Below are positions 10,650 through 22,645 of a stretch of 64,000 nt of DNA, piece by piece; within the stretch, counting starts at the first letter, position 1, and each line of letters begins with the position of its first letter. Origin of the DNA: Dimorphilus gyrociliatus (Eukaryota > Annelida > Polychaeta > Dinophilidae); assembly GCA_904063045.1 (NCBI GenBank), contig CAJFCJ010000001.1:1061501-1125500 (forward strand), in the 5' to 3' direction. The notes beneath the pieces are model-generated. The model saw nothing but the letters and a program-made list of their open reading frames with translations. It was not told the origin of the DNA and did no database searches. Both the position numbers and the translations under genes were made by a program.

Positions 10650-11513
10650 TCATGTCCAAAATTTCGATTTAGCGTACTTTCTGTTAATATCTGCTAAAAT
10701 TATTTTATATTGAAGTTCTTTTTCTGACAATAAACTATCGTGTAAATCAATATCTTCTCTTTCTAAAAATAAATCAAAGAAATATGAAATTTTCTTCATT
10801 TATGATGAATAATATAAAAAAAATATGGTAAACCTTCTTTTGGTACTCTCCCTCTTCTTTTTAATCCATATTGTATAGTTGAAGATATTGACGGCTTCTG
10901 ATAGAAAAAATATTCTAATTAAATACAAGAAAGCCGGTAATAATGAAAGAATGAGAAAAATGAGTCTTTCATCTATTATTCAATATTTGTAATTTCATTT
11001 ATGAAAGAAATATATTAAATGCTAAATGCAGTAGTAAATCTATCGAATGTGGGATAAATAGCACATCTAATAATATGAACCTTTGATGAACTCAATGTCA
11101 TGGCTGTTCTTTCTGGTCTCTCTGGTCTTTCTAATCTTTTGAGACGCTCTCTTCTTTTCCTACTACCTATACTTTCCTCTTCGGCTAAAAAGAACATGAT
11201 AAAGATCTTTAAATATGCTTTTAAAAATGAATATTTCTCAAATTAAAGCTCTACTTACTGTCAATATTCTGTAATTGAGCGATTTTTTTACAAAATATAT
11301 AACCGCATACACAGGTTTTACAAGCTACTGGCCTCTGTAACAATTCATTGTTTTTGTAAACAAGTTCACGAAAAAGAAAAGCGCTAAACTTACAAAAGTT
11401 GAGCATTCGGGACACCTTTTTAAAGCATGTCTTCCATTAGGTTTTTGTTCGGTGGCCTTTTTACCATGATTTGATTCTTGATTTGGCGTTAGACGCTCGT
11501 TGTTTTCATTCAT
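10650..11513 (-). CDS. C16orf87: UPF0547 / C16orf87 family protein
   Basis: Five exons on the minus strand: 11513–11394, 11334–11259, 11184–11081, 10897–10834 and 10762–10650. They give 158 residues (human 154). An N-terminal zinc ribbon is split by the first intron: CPEC…CKTCVCGYIF, four or five cysteines in the family order. A basic stretch follows (SRKRRERLKRL, then RRGRVPK). The acidic/helical C-terminal block EREDIDLHDSLLSEKE…ILADINRK is the conserved end of the family. The function of this family is poorly known; nuclear localisation is likely from the basic runs. Intron lengths are 53–183 bp. An R-P-E repeat (LERPERPER) in exon 3 is peculiar to this copy. Confidence 0.85.
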
Positions 11514-11543
11514 CGTAATTAAAGTATACAATGAATCTTACGC

Positions 11544-11560
11544 ACCGGTGAGTCACCGGT
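11544..11560. promoter_or_regulatory. 17-bp palindrome with AP-1 core upstream of C16orf87
   Basis: ACCGGTGAGTCACCGGT is a perfect inverted repeat around a central G. It contains TGAGTCA, the AP-1 site. It lies 31 bp before the C16orf87 ATG (minus strand), so it sits in that promoter or 5' leader. Confidence 0.45.
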
Positions 11561-11864
11561 TGGGAACCGATTGAAGCAAATGGTTAAAATAAATAAGACT
11601 GAATAATCGATTACTAATATTCTATTATTATATTGAACAAAAATAAACCCGACTTATTTAAATTCTAAAAATAGCTTTTAAAAAAATAATTAAATTTCCT
11701 AATAAAAAATAGATATCAAACTTTTTTTGGTCTTATTATAGATAAAGCGCTATACTTTTCACAAATTCTATATATTAAAATAATAATTATATCACTGTAA
11801 CATTTATAACACTTTATATCAAGCTTGATTAAATTCGAAGATAAGAACAGAAAAATATCAAAGT
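11561..11864. other. Intergenic, AT-rich
   Basis: About 300 bp between C16orf87 upstream DNA and the end of the ankyrin gene. It probably holds the ankyrin-gene 3' UTR. Nothing else was seen. Confidence 0.4.
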
Positions 11865-14371
11865 TTATCTATCGGAACGAATTTTGCCAGAGAGTAATTT
11901 TTTCGCTTTCACAGATTTCGCTAGTTCTATAGGCCTTAAATTGTCGATGTTACGAATATTAGTATCCGCACCTTTTCTTAATAAAGATGCTATAACATCT
12001 TGCTTATCTTCCATTGAGGCCAAATGTAAAGGAGAATTCTTAACGCGATTGAGTACATTTACATTTGCACCCCTACCCAATAAGGCTTCAACAACACCCT
12101 TATGGCCTTCTTCTGCAGCCAAGTGTAAAGGTGTCATACCGTCTGAAGTTTTGTGATTTACATTGGCGCCTCTTACGCACAACAATCTAACAACGTCGTA
12201 ATGTCCTTGTTCAGCTGCCAAACAAAGAGGACTTTCGCCTTTATTACCTTCTCCATTGATTGTTTGATGTCCATTTCTGATTAAAGCATCTGCAACCTGA
12301 CAATGACCTGCCTGAGCTGCAAAATGAAGAGCTACCCATCCCTCGGAATCTTCTATTTGTGTGTTTGCTCTATAGTGTAGTAAGAGTTTAACAACGTCTA
12401 AGTGATCGTTCTGTGCAGCGTAGAAGAGAGGGGTAAAGCCATTATCGTTTACGGTATTAATTTCGGCGCCGGCTTTTATCAACAATTCGGCTGCATGAGG
12501 CTGGTTTTCTTCGGCTGCAATTTGTAAAGGTGTTCCACCAGTTTTATCTTTGGCTTTAGGATTAGCTCCTCTTGCTAATAGCAGTTTAACGACTTTGATC
12601 CTTCCAAGACCAGCTGCGTCGTGTAAAGCTGTGCTTCCATCATTTCTCTGGTGATTTACATCAGCCCCGGCATCTAAAAGCATTCTATTTACGAAATATT
12701 ATTTATTATATGTACTATAATAAACGCCTAATATAAACCTAGATATTTCTTCATTGCCTTGAGCGGCAGCCACTTGTAAGCAGGAAATACCACCCCGCAG
12801 AGAACCGTTGGGATCTGCTCGCCCTGTCAATAATATTTCAACGCTAGATATTTTCTCAGACCGCACTGCATGAAAGAGGTGGTTATAACCATCGGATCTG
12901 GCTTTATGAACATCTGCTCCAGCCTGTAGTAGTAGTTCTGTCACATCTCTGCATAAAATTGAGTCATATTAATAACAAATTTATTGATTTGATTACGAAC
13001 CTATGACCATTTTCTATTGCCTCTCCTAGAGCTGTACTCTTATTTGGATCACTTGCCACATGATCAACATTCGACTCGTATCGTAATAGAAGGTCAACCA
13101 CTGCTGTGTGACCTCCGCCACTAGCTACTATTAATGGTATGCAACCAATCTTTGATGGACGATCTACAAAGGCACCTTGCCTAAGTAGATAATCAACAAC
13201 AGGAACGTGTCCATTTTGAGAAGCTAAGTATAAAGGGCTGAAGCCTTCGGAAGTCTGACAATTTATGTCCGCCCCGTTCCTTTGTAATTCCTCAACGCAA
13301 GGCTTATGACCCCAAAAAGCAGCCATATGGATAGGCCTCCAATCCTTATCAATATGACCTCCTCCAACAAGCTCATCTTGAAAGTATCACGACCATTGTC
13401 ATCAAAGTCAGAGTTGATTGCAAAATACTTACCAGTATCTCGTTCAATACAGATTGGTCCAATGGCTGTATCAACATTCATCGTACTCATTGTATCAGCA
13501 CCTCCAATGTTAGCAAGAGTTCTTATTACTCCTTCTTTACCATATCGAGCACCTATATGCATTGCAGTAGCTCCATTTTTCATAGTTCCATCTACTAGAG
13601 CTCCAGCTTTAATTAGCATTTGTACAATTTTAGGGCTACCGATATGGCTTGCCGAATGCAAAGGTGTTTCTCCGTCCTTTCTTACGCTGTTAGGATTAGC
13701 TTGATTGCTATAAAAATCAAAGAAATATTATTATAAAGTTTATCATATGGAGTAGTTTTTACAGTACTTTAATAGTAGATCTACAATATCCTCTCTTTTC
13801 TTATCAATAGCAATGTGCAAAACTGTTTCATTCTTTTTTGTTTTTATATTGCAGTCTGCTCCTGCAGCCAGGAGCATTTTTGCTGGAATTTTATGTTCCC
13901 CAAGAACGGATAAATAGAGAGCTGTATAACCTTCTCCAGTTTGAGTATCAACTCTTGCTCCTCCATCTATTAAGGTACCAATCGTTTGAGGATGACCTTT
14001 TTGAGCCGCCAAATGAAGCGGGGTATAACCGTACTTGGTTTGCAGATTAGGATTAGCGTTCTGTTCCAGAAGATATTCGCATACAGCTACTTGACCATTG
14101 TAAGCTGCCAAAGACAGAGCCGTTCCACCCCATTCGTTTCTTTGTAGATAAAAGTTAAAAGATGGAAATGAGATGTTTTACAAAGATAAGATAAAGATAA
14201 AAGGCTGTTTTTTTCCCATCTAAAGTGTATACACTACCTACTATCCAATTTCGCGCCCCTTTTCACTAAATGCTTTACCACTTGTAAGTTGCCTCTTTCA
14301 GCAGAATCAAAAAGTTCGTATTGTAGACTCGAAGAAGTGTTCTCCGAAACAATTGAATCGCTATCCGCCAT
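11865..14371 (-). CDS. All-ankyrin-repeat protein, about 21 repeats
   Basis: Six exons on the minus strand: 14371–14238, 14139–13768, 13707–13433, 13376–13001, 12948–12739 and 12684–11865. They give 728 residues. The start MADSDS is in context AAAATGG. After a roughly 20-residue lead the whole chain is ankyrin repeats, e.g. 'YGYTPLHLAAQKGHPQTI' and 'DGMTPLHLAAEEGHKGVVEA'. One repeat, around residues 245–270 (exon 3/4 junction), is degenerate. Splice joins were chosen because each restores the ankyrin consensus, such as DLLLNNQANPN across exons 2/3. There is no membrane segment, SOCS box, death or kinase domain. The protein ends in a basic tail (KAKKLLSGKIRSDR). Probably a cytosolic scaffold; the partner cannot be read from sequence. 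Confidence 0.85.
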
Positions 14372-15504
14372 TTTAAAATTAAAAATATAAGCAGAAATTA
14401 AACTGTAAAGAGTAAAAATACTCTGCAAGAGGAAAATAAACGCAAGAAGGTAATTCTTGAAAAGCTTGAAAAGAATCTTAGAAATAAAGATATAAACTCT
14501 GAGATCAACTTTAAAGGTTGACTCTAAGTTTGAGAATGACAGGGAGAAAAAGGGGGCGGTGGAAGGTAAAGAATAAGAACATTGGAATTATCTAAGAAAT
14601 TAAGGGTAAATAAACTCTAAAATAATACTCTAAACTATAAAATAATCACGAATCTTTCATTTATATATAATATTTGTTTTTCTAATAAGAAAATAAATAT
14701 AACATGTATATAGAAGATGTATAAAACAAAACTACAATGTCATATTCTATAATATATTCGTGATAAGATGCACGTAAAGATTCGAGCTTTAACCTTAAAA
14801 TTTTAACATTGATAATAAAGAGCTAATTGAAAGTTATCTGGACAATCTTTCAGGAATTAGACAGAACTACATATATTTATTTACATAGATTATAAATCTA
14901 TTTACTCGGTAGAATAGAATTAGAGCACTTGAAATATATTCATATATATATTATTGTTAATATTATGATTATTTTATAAAAGCAATTGTCTTTCTTTATT
15001 ATCAGAAAAGGTTTTATCTAATTAAATAAATTTCACGTATATATTTCCTTTGCCTTGCATATATACATATGCAATATATATATGATAAGCAATGGTGTAC
15101 AAAAGTCGACAACTACTAGAGTCATCTGCTGTTTATAAAAAAAGAAAGCATCAATAGTTTTCGACAAATATTGAATTCTAGAAGAAACAGATATGACTAC
15201 ACATTTTACATTTACATACAGCATATATACTGTACATAGTGTATACGAAAAAAAGAGACTCATGAAACTATAAACATTTAATTCTTTTACTTAGTGAAAA
15301 AAAAAGAAGAAAGATATATGCTTGTTTTTTCTTTAAAAAAAAAAAAGGAAGATACGCTTTATCATCATTTCATAAAGAAATAAAATCAAAATACAAAAAA
15401 AAAATAAATCTCTCTGCTCTTTTTTCTTTTTTTTTTACAACTCTAAAATTCATTAGAACAGTAGAAAAATATTCCTTTTAAAAAATATCTAAAATATTTT
15501 AAGT

Positions 15505-15550
15505 TTTTTCTTTCTTTCTTTCTTTCTTTCTTTCTCTCTCTCTCTCTTTT
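15505..15550. repeat. (CTTT)n/(CT)n microsatellite
   Basis: Uninterrupted TTTC repeats grade into TC repeats. Confidence 0.9.
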
Positions 15551-15833
15551 TCCTTCTATCATTCATTCATTGTTTTATATTTTTTTTGGTTTATTTTCAA
15601 TTTTAGTTTTGTAAAGTGACGTGACAAAAATATTCTAAAATTATATAGTAATTTTGCTCTTATACGTTTTTGTTGTTTATCAGCTATTAACGACTATTTA
15701 AACTAGTTATATATATATATATGTATATACATGACAATTATATATACACTATATATATTACTGTACATGTATATGCATACGTAAATATTACTGTTGTTTT
15801 TCGCTTAGTAGAGATGGGGGCGAGGAGTAACTA

Positions 15834-15835
<2 letters not shown>

Positions 15836-15868
<33 letters not shown>
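15836..15868. repeat. (GA)n microsatellite
   Basis: About 16 uninterrupted GA units. Confidence 0.9.
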
Positions 15869-15871
<3 letters not shown>

Positions 15872-16061
15872 TGGAAGGGGGAGAGAGAAAAAGAAAGAAT
15901 AAAAATGGTGATTAAACAGTTTCTATAAGACAATTTAAATGATTTGGTTTCTTTTTCAAGGAAGAGAAGAGACTAAAGTTAAAGTTTTCTTTTTCTGTAA
16001 ATAGAGATGCTTAGTTTTCTTTCTTTAAAAAAAAAAGACTCAAAAATAACTAATATTCTTT

Positions 16062-16983
16062 TTAGACTTCCATCGATGAGATACTCTTATCCGAACACAA
16101 TCGTTTCTCTTCCGGTTCATTAGCAAGGTTTTGAACGCTATTAAAATACTTGTTTAATATGTCTAAACGTTCTTCAGAAACGAAATCTTCCAAACGTTCT
16201 GATCGTAAATCGGCCAGAGTTAATTTCCGTTTTCTACCAGAATTGTGTTGGTTTTCAGTTGAATCGTTTACGGAACCGATTTCAGTCTGTTTTGCGGGCA
16301 TCAACTCTGTATGCATAATCTCCTCCTCTGTGAGTGTAGCATCTTCAATTTTCCAGCCGATTTCGTTAAAAAATGAATGACAGCCTTCGTCTTGAGCGAA
16401 AAAATAGGTTTTTACACTATTGAAATATCTATCTAATTTGCCAAATTCAACATCTTGCAGAGCAAATATTTCAATATCTGCTGGATCTGGAATATCTTTC
16501 AAACCGACATACAACTCGTATTCTGGTTTCAAAGTCCCTTTTCTGTCAAATACTTCAGATGATATCCCACTAGTCGAAGAAGTTTTCATAGTTTCTTCAT
16601 TCCTCTGTTTTCCTTCAGCCTTTGACTTTTTTATCGATGGCAAGAATGAACTAGTCTTTTTACTGAGTTTTCGTTGCATAACACTTTCTTCTACATATAA
16701 AACCATAATTAATCGTCAGAATTAACCCAAATGCATAATTAACTTACGTCGGCTATCGTTGGTATGATTTGAGTCGTTGTCTATTTTCCCTCTCGAGTTG
16801 AGTTTATACTAAAAAGATCGTATGAGTATCTTGAAAGTCACATTATTTCGGTTAATCAACTTTTTATGGTCTAAAAAGTTTGAGAATCATATAGAAAATA
16901 AATTCTCTTACCTTCATTTTTATTTTTCCAAATCTTTTTAAAATCGGAAAATATTTAATTAATGCTTTATTTCTCTCAGCCAT
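16062..16983 (-). CDS. Unknown protein with a repeated YFNSV motif
   Basis: Three exons on the minus strand: 16983–16912, 16808–16748 and 16690–16062. Phases agree, giving 253 residues. I do not recognise the family. It begins MAERNKALIKYFPILKRFGK (basic, amphipathic). A low-complexity K/S/E-rich stretch follows, to about residue 105. The central part is better conserved in style: YELYVGLKDIPDPADIEIF, then a Trp-containing 'NEIGWKIEDATLTEEE'. The motif L-[DN]-[RK]-YFNSV occurs twice, as KLDRYFNSVK near 137 and ILNKYFNSVQ near 230. RKRKLT (about 200) could be a nuclear localisation signal. Its start faces ARL6 with 317 bp between, suggesting a shared promoter. Gene structure is likely real; function is unknown. 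Confidence 0.65.
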
Positions 16984-17300
16984 CTAGGTATTTAAAGGCG
17001 GAAAGTAAAAAAGAGGTTGCGTGTTCCGAGCTCAAAATTGAGCATCAATTTCTAAATCAAAATTCAGCCACATGTAACTAAGAACGCCGGGAAGTGAAAT
17101 ATTTTCTCGACCACATTTTTGAGGTAGGAAAAATCGATCAGTCTTGCGAAACTGATACTTAAGAGGAGTAACAAATCACAATTGGAGCATTTTGTTGAAA
17201 TTAGCACTTGAATAGCTCAGAAATATCAAAGGAAATTATTATTTAAATTAGAATCCTTTTACTTCATCCTAATTACGTTGGGGCTTTAAATTTCGCAGTT
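16984..17300. promoter_or_regulatory. Putative bidirectional promoter (unknown gene / ARL6)
   Basis: 317 bp lie between two divergent ATGs. It includes CGCCGGGAAGTG near 17081, similar to an ETS/E2F-type site. No TATA box is obvious. Confidence 0.45.
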
Positions 17301-17882
17301 ATGGGAATATTTAGCAAACTTGCCGAATGGCTAGGTGTCAAGAGAAAAGAATGCAACATAGTTGTAGTAGGCTTAGATAATAGTGGAAAGACCACTATTC
17401 TGAACAAATTGAAGCCGGATGATTCACAGACTTCTGATATTGTACCAACTATCGGTTTCAATGTGGAGAATTTTTCATCCAAATCACTACAATTCAATGC
17501 CTTTGATATGTCAGGCCAAGGCCGTTATCGTAACTTATGGGAACATTATTATAAAGATTGTCAGGGTGTGATATTTGTAATTGACAGCGCTGATAAATTA
17601 CGAATGCCCGTAGCAAAGGACGAATTGGACCAGCTGATTCAACATCCAGATTTAGTTTCAAAAAGAGTACCAGTTTTATTTTTTGCAAATAAAATGGATC
17701 ATAGGGACGCATTATCTAGTGTCAAATGCTCGACACTGCTGAAGTTGGATGAAATAAGCAACAAACCATGGCATATTTGCGCAAGTAATGCGATAACAGG
17801 AGAAGGTCTTGATGAGGGTGTAAACTGGCTTTCAGATCAAATAAAGTCATACCTAAGAGATCTCGAAAGAAGAAGAAGATAA
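17301..17882 (+). CDS. ARL6: ARL6/BBS3 small GTPase
   Basis: Single exon, 193 residues (human 186). It starts MGIF, so Gly2 is exposed and residues 1–16 form the amphipathic helix of Arf-like proteins. G1 is GLDNSGKT (24–31), switch Thr50 lies in PTIGFNVE, and G3 is [16 protein letters not shown]. This SGQ plus [10 protein letters not shown] is diagnostic of ARL6. G4 is NKMD (130–133) and 'KPWHICAS' contains G5. GTP-bound ARL6 recruits the BBSome coat to membranes for ciliary cargo traffic. The gene has no introns here while its neighbours have many. It lacks a clear poly(A) scar, so I call it intronless rather than a proven retrocopy. AATAAA lies at 18107. Confidence 0.97.
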   Translation: MGIFSKLAEWLGVKRKECNIVVVGLDNSGKTTILNKLKPDDSQTSDIVPTIGFNVENFSSKSLQFNAFDMSGQGRYRNLWEHYYKDCQGVIFVIDSADKLRMPVAKDELDQLIQHPDLVSKRVPVLFFANKMDHRDALSSVKCSTLLKLDEISNKPWHICASNAITGEGLDEGVNWLSDQIKSYLRDLERRRR

Positions 17883-20588
17883 GAAATTTGATCTCAAAAA
17901 TCAGATTCTAAATTGACATAATATGTTCTGTTTTTTTTTCGTCTTTATTGTCTGTGATAATAATTAAACCATTAATTAATTAATTTGTCAAAATTATAAA
18001 CGAAACTTTTCAATGATTGATTGATTATGTTCAACATAAATTTCAATCGAAAAACAATGTATCTGTCTTTGCCGTGGAGTCACAGCTCTAACTAGGAAAA
18101 CTATACAATAAAGTGTAAGACATTTAATAAATTTAAACCAAAAATTCGAATATATTGTTTGTCAGTTAACAAAATATATGAATTATGATATTCTTGAAAA
18201 ATTTTACCTTAAAAAGTTTCATATTGTTAATGTTTCAAAGGAGGATCTTTCTGCTTTAATCATCTTTTTTTCCCACAGTCATTCATTTGCATTGAGAGAA
18301 GATCTTATACCATGTCCTCTTTATTAAAATAATTTGGTTTTAAACCTTTAATTAATCAATAGTAGCTGAAAAAAGGAAATTATAAAGTGAGTGTTCAATA
18401 AAGATCAATTAGAGGGGAAAAGGTAGTGATCAAAGTTTCAATATACAGTAGATGCACAGTATACTAGTAAATCATTAATAATAAAGTTTTTCTATAGAAA
18501 TTACAGAGACAAAACCTTAAAGAATTGTCAGATTTTGTTACCAGTTTTGATGATGTAAAGCATTATTTTTAAGTTTAAAAATCTAATTGAAATTTTAATA
18601 CTTTTGTTGTTCTCATATGTTTTCTATTTTAAATTTTGTATATACTGTCTTGCGCGCCACCTAGTTTTCTCTTATCTTGTATGCTAATTTCACTATGAGC
18701 ACGGCAAAGTACAATAATTACAAGTTATAAGATTTACTTGAGCACTTCTCTTTTGCACAAAATATACTTTGAGTAAGAAAAAAAAACTCCATAAATATCG
18801 GTGATAAATCGCTAATAAAAATGAAATTCTACAGATAAGAAGAGTTAGAGAAGGAAGAAGGTGCGTCTAATTTTATTTTTTTTTTTTGTGTGTGTGTGAA
18901 TTGCTCTTTTTTTTTGGGCGTCAGCATTTTCTGTGTCCGTACTTAACTAGGTATGTATAATGTATTATCTTCAAGGATAAATTTGTATTTAAATATCGAC
19001 CTCTATCAAATACCCTTCGGTCTATTAAGTAAAATGCCTTTTTTTATGTAAACTACGACATTTTGCATCAAACTTGATAATTAAGCTCAACCTTCTAGAA
19101 CAGATCTCTTGATATTATTTAAAATGTGATTAAAACCCAAGTCTCGATAACATTCCAATTATCATTATACTCGCTATTATAAGACATATATAAAGGAATC
19201 TAATTAAAAACTGATCAGAACAGGTTACAGCACCTAAAAAATAATAGAACTTGGAGTAGCTAAGAATTTGATAACAATGTTCCGTATTTTTTCCTATAGC
19301 TATATTAGGATGACTTTCAGAATGAAAGATATCATCCTCTCGCTTCCTTCACTCTTCCACTTCATCCTCTCTCTCTGTCTAGTACAATTTCCCATACTTT
19401 GAATTCTTAAGAGCAGCCAAAAAAAAAATCAACAAAACAGTAAAAAATATACTTAAAGTTTCTAAGAATTATCTAAGATAATGAGCAATTAGAGGTTGTA
19501 TGTATAAGAAAGACAAAATTAGAAATTCTCTAAAGTACAATTTTATATACTAAATATAGAGTAGTCGAATGGAAAAGAACATTTTTAGAAATCGAACATT
19601 TAAAAAAAAAAGAAAAATGGAGGTTAATCTATTTGTCGACAAAAAATATAAAAGATTTTAATTCTAGAATAGTTTATAAAATCACGATCGAGTATCTATT
19701 TAATAATATTTGTTGGGTTTCTAGATGAGAAATATTAGTTTGATTCTAATATTATATATATATATATTTTCTTTTCTTCGGAGCCTTTTCCTTTCTCGGT
19801 CCAATAAACTTCATATCTTAGAAACTAATTGAAAAGGTATTTTATTTAATATTTGACTAATAAAGGTATTTTATTGATGTTTATAAAGTTTTTGTTTCCG
19901 TTTTTATTAAAAAAAACGGTCATAAAAGAAAATGGCTGACTTTTTCTTTAAAATCTAAAATCAAATGTATGTGTAAACAATGATTGCATAATGAATAATA
20001 GCTTTATCAATAGGGAGAAAAAGTAGGAGTGTTTTATAAATCTGTCATATCTTATTGAAATGTTTTGACGTATATCTTATTGCATGCATGATAGCGAGGG
20101 CTAAAATTTGATTAGATTATAGCGCAAGTAGATACTCAATTATATACTTAGCTATTATACAACACGAAAAAACCAAACCATATTAAGAGAAGAATACACC
20201 TAAAACTATGCACTTTTATATGCAGTATACATATATATATATATGTATATAAAATTATGGTGTATATAATACAATAAGAGAACATAACCATGGTAACTAG
20301 AGTTTTTCGAGCAGGTGCAACCTAAATAATATATAGGCCTAACTTTCGGATAAATATACGTCATGTCAATTTCGCAGGAGGTTGAGTCACGTTCATATGA
20401 ATTGTCGACCGGTTTAAATTGAAATTTTGGTCCGTGCTCTTCTTAAGCATAAAAAGAAAGGATAAAAACGTTAGATTTACTCTTATCTTGCACTTAACAA
20501 AATAGGAGAAAGTCTTTCTAAAGAAGCAAAAGAATCCAGGAGGGAGCGGTAAAAAAACTTGAAGACAGAAGAAGTAAAAATAAAAGGA
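17883..20588. other. Long intergenic region
   Basis: 2.7 kb. It holds the ARL6 3' end, homopolymer T and A runs, and AT repeats near 19750 and 20231–20247. One AGGTGGCGC core (minus strand) lies at 18654–18662. No exon, RNA gene or transposon was recognised. Confidence 0.5.
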
Positions 20589-21731
20589 ATGCCCTTAAGT
20601 ATGGATCCTATTGAAGTTTTACATCCAAATACACCAGATCTCTCAGAAAATGACAGTAGACCAGAATCTGGAAATTCAGTTTGCAGTTCGAATTTTCAAC
20701 CAGGACTTAATGCAATATCATTGGTAAGTTTTGAAAAAAAAATTAAACTTCTTTAAGTTACTACTTTTATTATCATTTGTTTACGATTGTTTATATATGT
20801 TGCTTGACTCTAAAAGTTTTTTATAAGGTTATCAGTAAATAAAGAGATTGCTATCGTCTCGTTGCAGTGTTTGCTAATCGTATTGTTTTAGGATTGCTGT
20901 TGAGTGTACTTATCGACGTAGGTTTACCTGATAAGTCACGTAGTATTACTTTAAATTATTTAAAAATGTCAATTTGTTTGGAAGATAGAAAAAACTTCAA
21001 AGGTACTTCAAAAAGCATCTCATCAACATAATTTTTTATGATTAAATTAATTAATAGAAATTAATAAAATATATGTGCTGACGTTAGATGAAAATAGACA
21101 AGTTTAGATATATATATATATATATATATATACAGTATATATATATTTTAGCCATGTGTTTATATGTAGCCAAAATATGTGTATTGACATATAATTCTTT
21201 TATTTATTATTAAGGATATGGATAAAACTTCCAAAAATAAAAAGAAGCGCGTTTGGCAAACGTTAAAGAATAAAGGAAAAAGCGTAAGTAGTACTTATTC
21301 GATTAGTTAAGGGATACCGATTTTAAATTCCTTTTATCTATTATCAAAGACCAAAAGAAACTATAAAGGAGCACTTATTGTACTCATTTTCATAAACTTT
21401 ATCATAATTACAAAATTCTTTGTAATCTGCTATATTTTTTTAAAAAAAAGCAAAGGAGACAATGAGAGATTTGAAAACTTTTTCATTTATTTATATTTAT
21501 ATACAGCTGCAGTCTGCAAAAGATTTCCTCAAAGACAAGATTAAATTAAAAAGAAATAAGAATCGTGTCCAGGAAATTTCAATACAACAGGAGGATGACA
21601 ATGATAAATGGTCAACGAGAGTTATTCGTCGACCAAAATCTGAACCAAATTTCTTTTCTTCGCGATCTCAGCCTGGAAAACTTAAGAAGGAAGATTCACT
21701 TTACGTTTGTGACATTGACGAGAATGAATGA
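20589..21731 (+). CDS. Small basic protein of unknown function
   Basis: Three exons, 20589–20723, 21215–21283 and 21507–21731, all phase 0, giving 142 residues. The start could also be the in-frame ATG at 20601 (MDPIEVL). I do not recognise it. The N-terminal 45 residues are acidic and Ser/Pro rich (DLSENDSRPESGNS). The middle is strongly basic and helical (KKKRVWQTLKNKGKSLQSAK…LKDKIKLKRNKN). RRPKSEP (about 107) matches the 14-3-3 mode-1 pattern RxxSxP. The C terminus is acidic (DIDENE). There is no signal peptide or membrane segment. Splice sites and even phase support a real gene; role unknown. Confidence 0.55.
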
Positions 21732-22478
21732 CAATTCCAAATTTAGAAAAAATTTAATTAGCAGTTCTTCCCTTTCAAAAGAAGGGAATATCGAAAATTT
21801 TTGCTATTTAAGCATTTTATATATACAGTATATATAAATATATATTTTTACAAAATAGTTAAAATACGGCGATGTTATTTAATAAATAGGAAAAATAAGT
21901 TCGTTTTGTTTGATTAAAAAATAAAAGATAATTATATTACTTTTAGTGATTAGATATAGAATTAGGATAACTGTATGAATCATACAGTAATCCAGATGGC
22001 GTTGGTTGTTTATCCTATTCGAACCTATCGCATCTTGTTAAAAAAAAAAGAAAAATCGAAAATGAACTAATAAAAAAGATGAAAAACAAACCGAAATTTT
22101 CCTAGAAAACCAGACTTTCTCATGAGTTATAACGAAAGAAAAAAAAACCTTTTACATATTCAAAGAGCACAAAAAGATAAAAGTATGGGATGATTTATTT
22201 GTGATATTCCACCAAGTATACTATATACATATTATATATATATATAGTATATATATAAAGTACAAATAGAAAAACTTAAAACATCAATAATAAAGATTAA
22301 GGCCTTTTATATGTTTACAGCAAAAAAAAAAATATACGTAAAAGATAAATGTATCTTTTTTTAAAATTAATATTGCCAATACAATATGTTCCTTGTTATT
22401 TGTAAACTTAGTTTGTTTAACATTCCTTTCCCACAAAATTACTAAATGAAGCAGTTATTTTTATATATGAGAATATAT

Positions 22479-22528
<50 letters not shown>

Positions 22529-22645
22529 TTCTTTTTGCTTTTCGTCAAGCTAAATATGTTGATATTGACTTCTGTGAAGATTGGAGTAATATGAAAAAGC
22601 AGAAGAGAATTTTGGAGTGTAAAATTTTTAAACAATAAATTAAAC
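21732..22645. other. Intergenic region with AT repeat
   Basis: About 900 bp between convergent genes. It has a long AT dinucleotide run at about 22480–22520 followed by poly(T), a TATACAGTATA palindrome at 21822–21832, and an AGATGGCG core at 21994–22001. Confidence 0.5.

Larger units (their letters stand above)
14372..16061. other. Intergenic region with microsatellites
   Basis: About 1.7 kb, very AT-rich. It holds a CTTT/CT tract at about 15505–15550, a GA tract at 15836–15868 and TA runs near 15708–15760. Short open frames here follow the repeats and are not called. Confidence 0.6.

Noticed and set aside
22000-22040. GGTTCGAAT (minus strand), like a tRNA B box
   Set aside because: No A box, acceptor stem or cloverleaf could be drawn around it.
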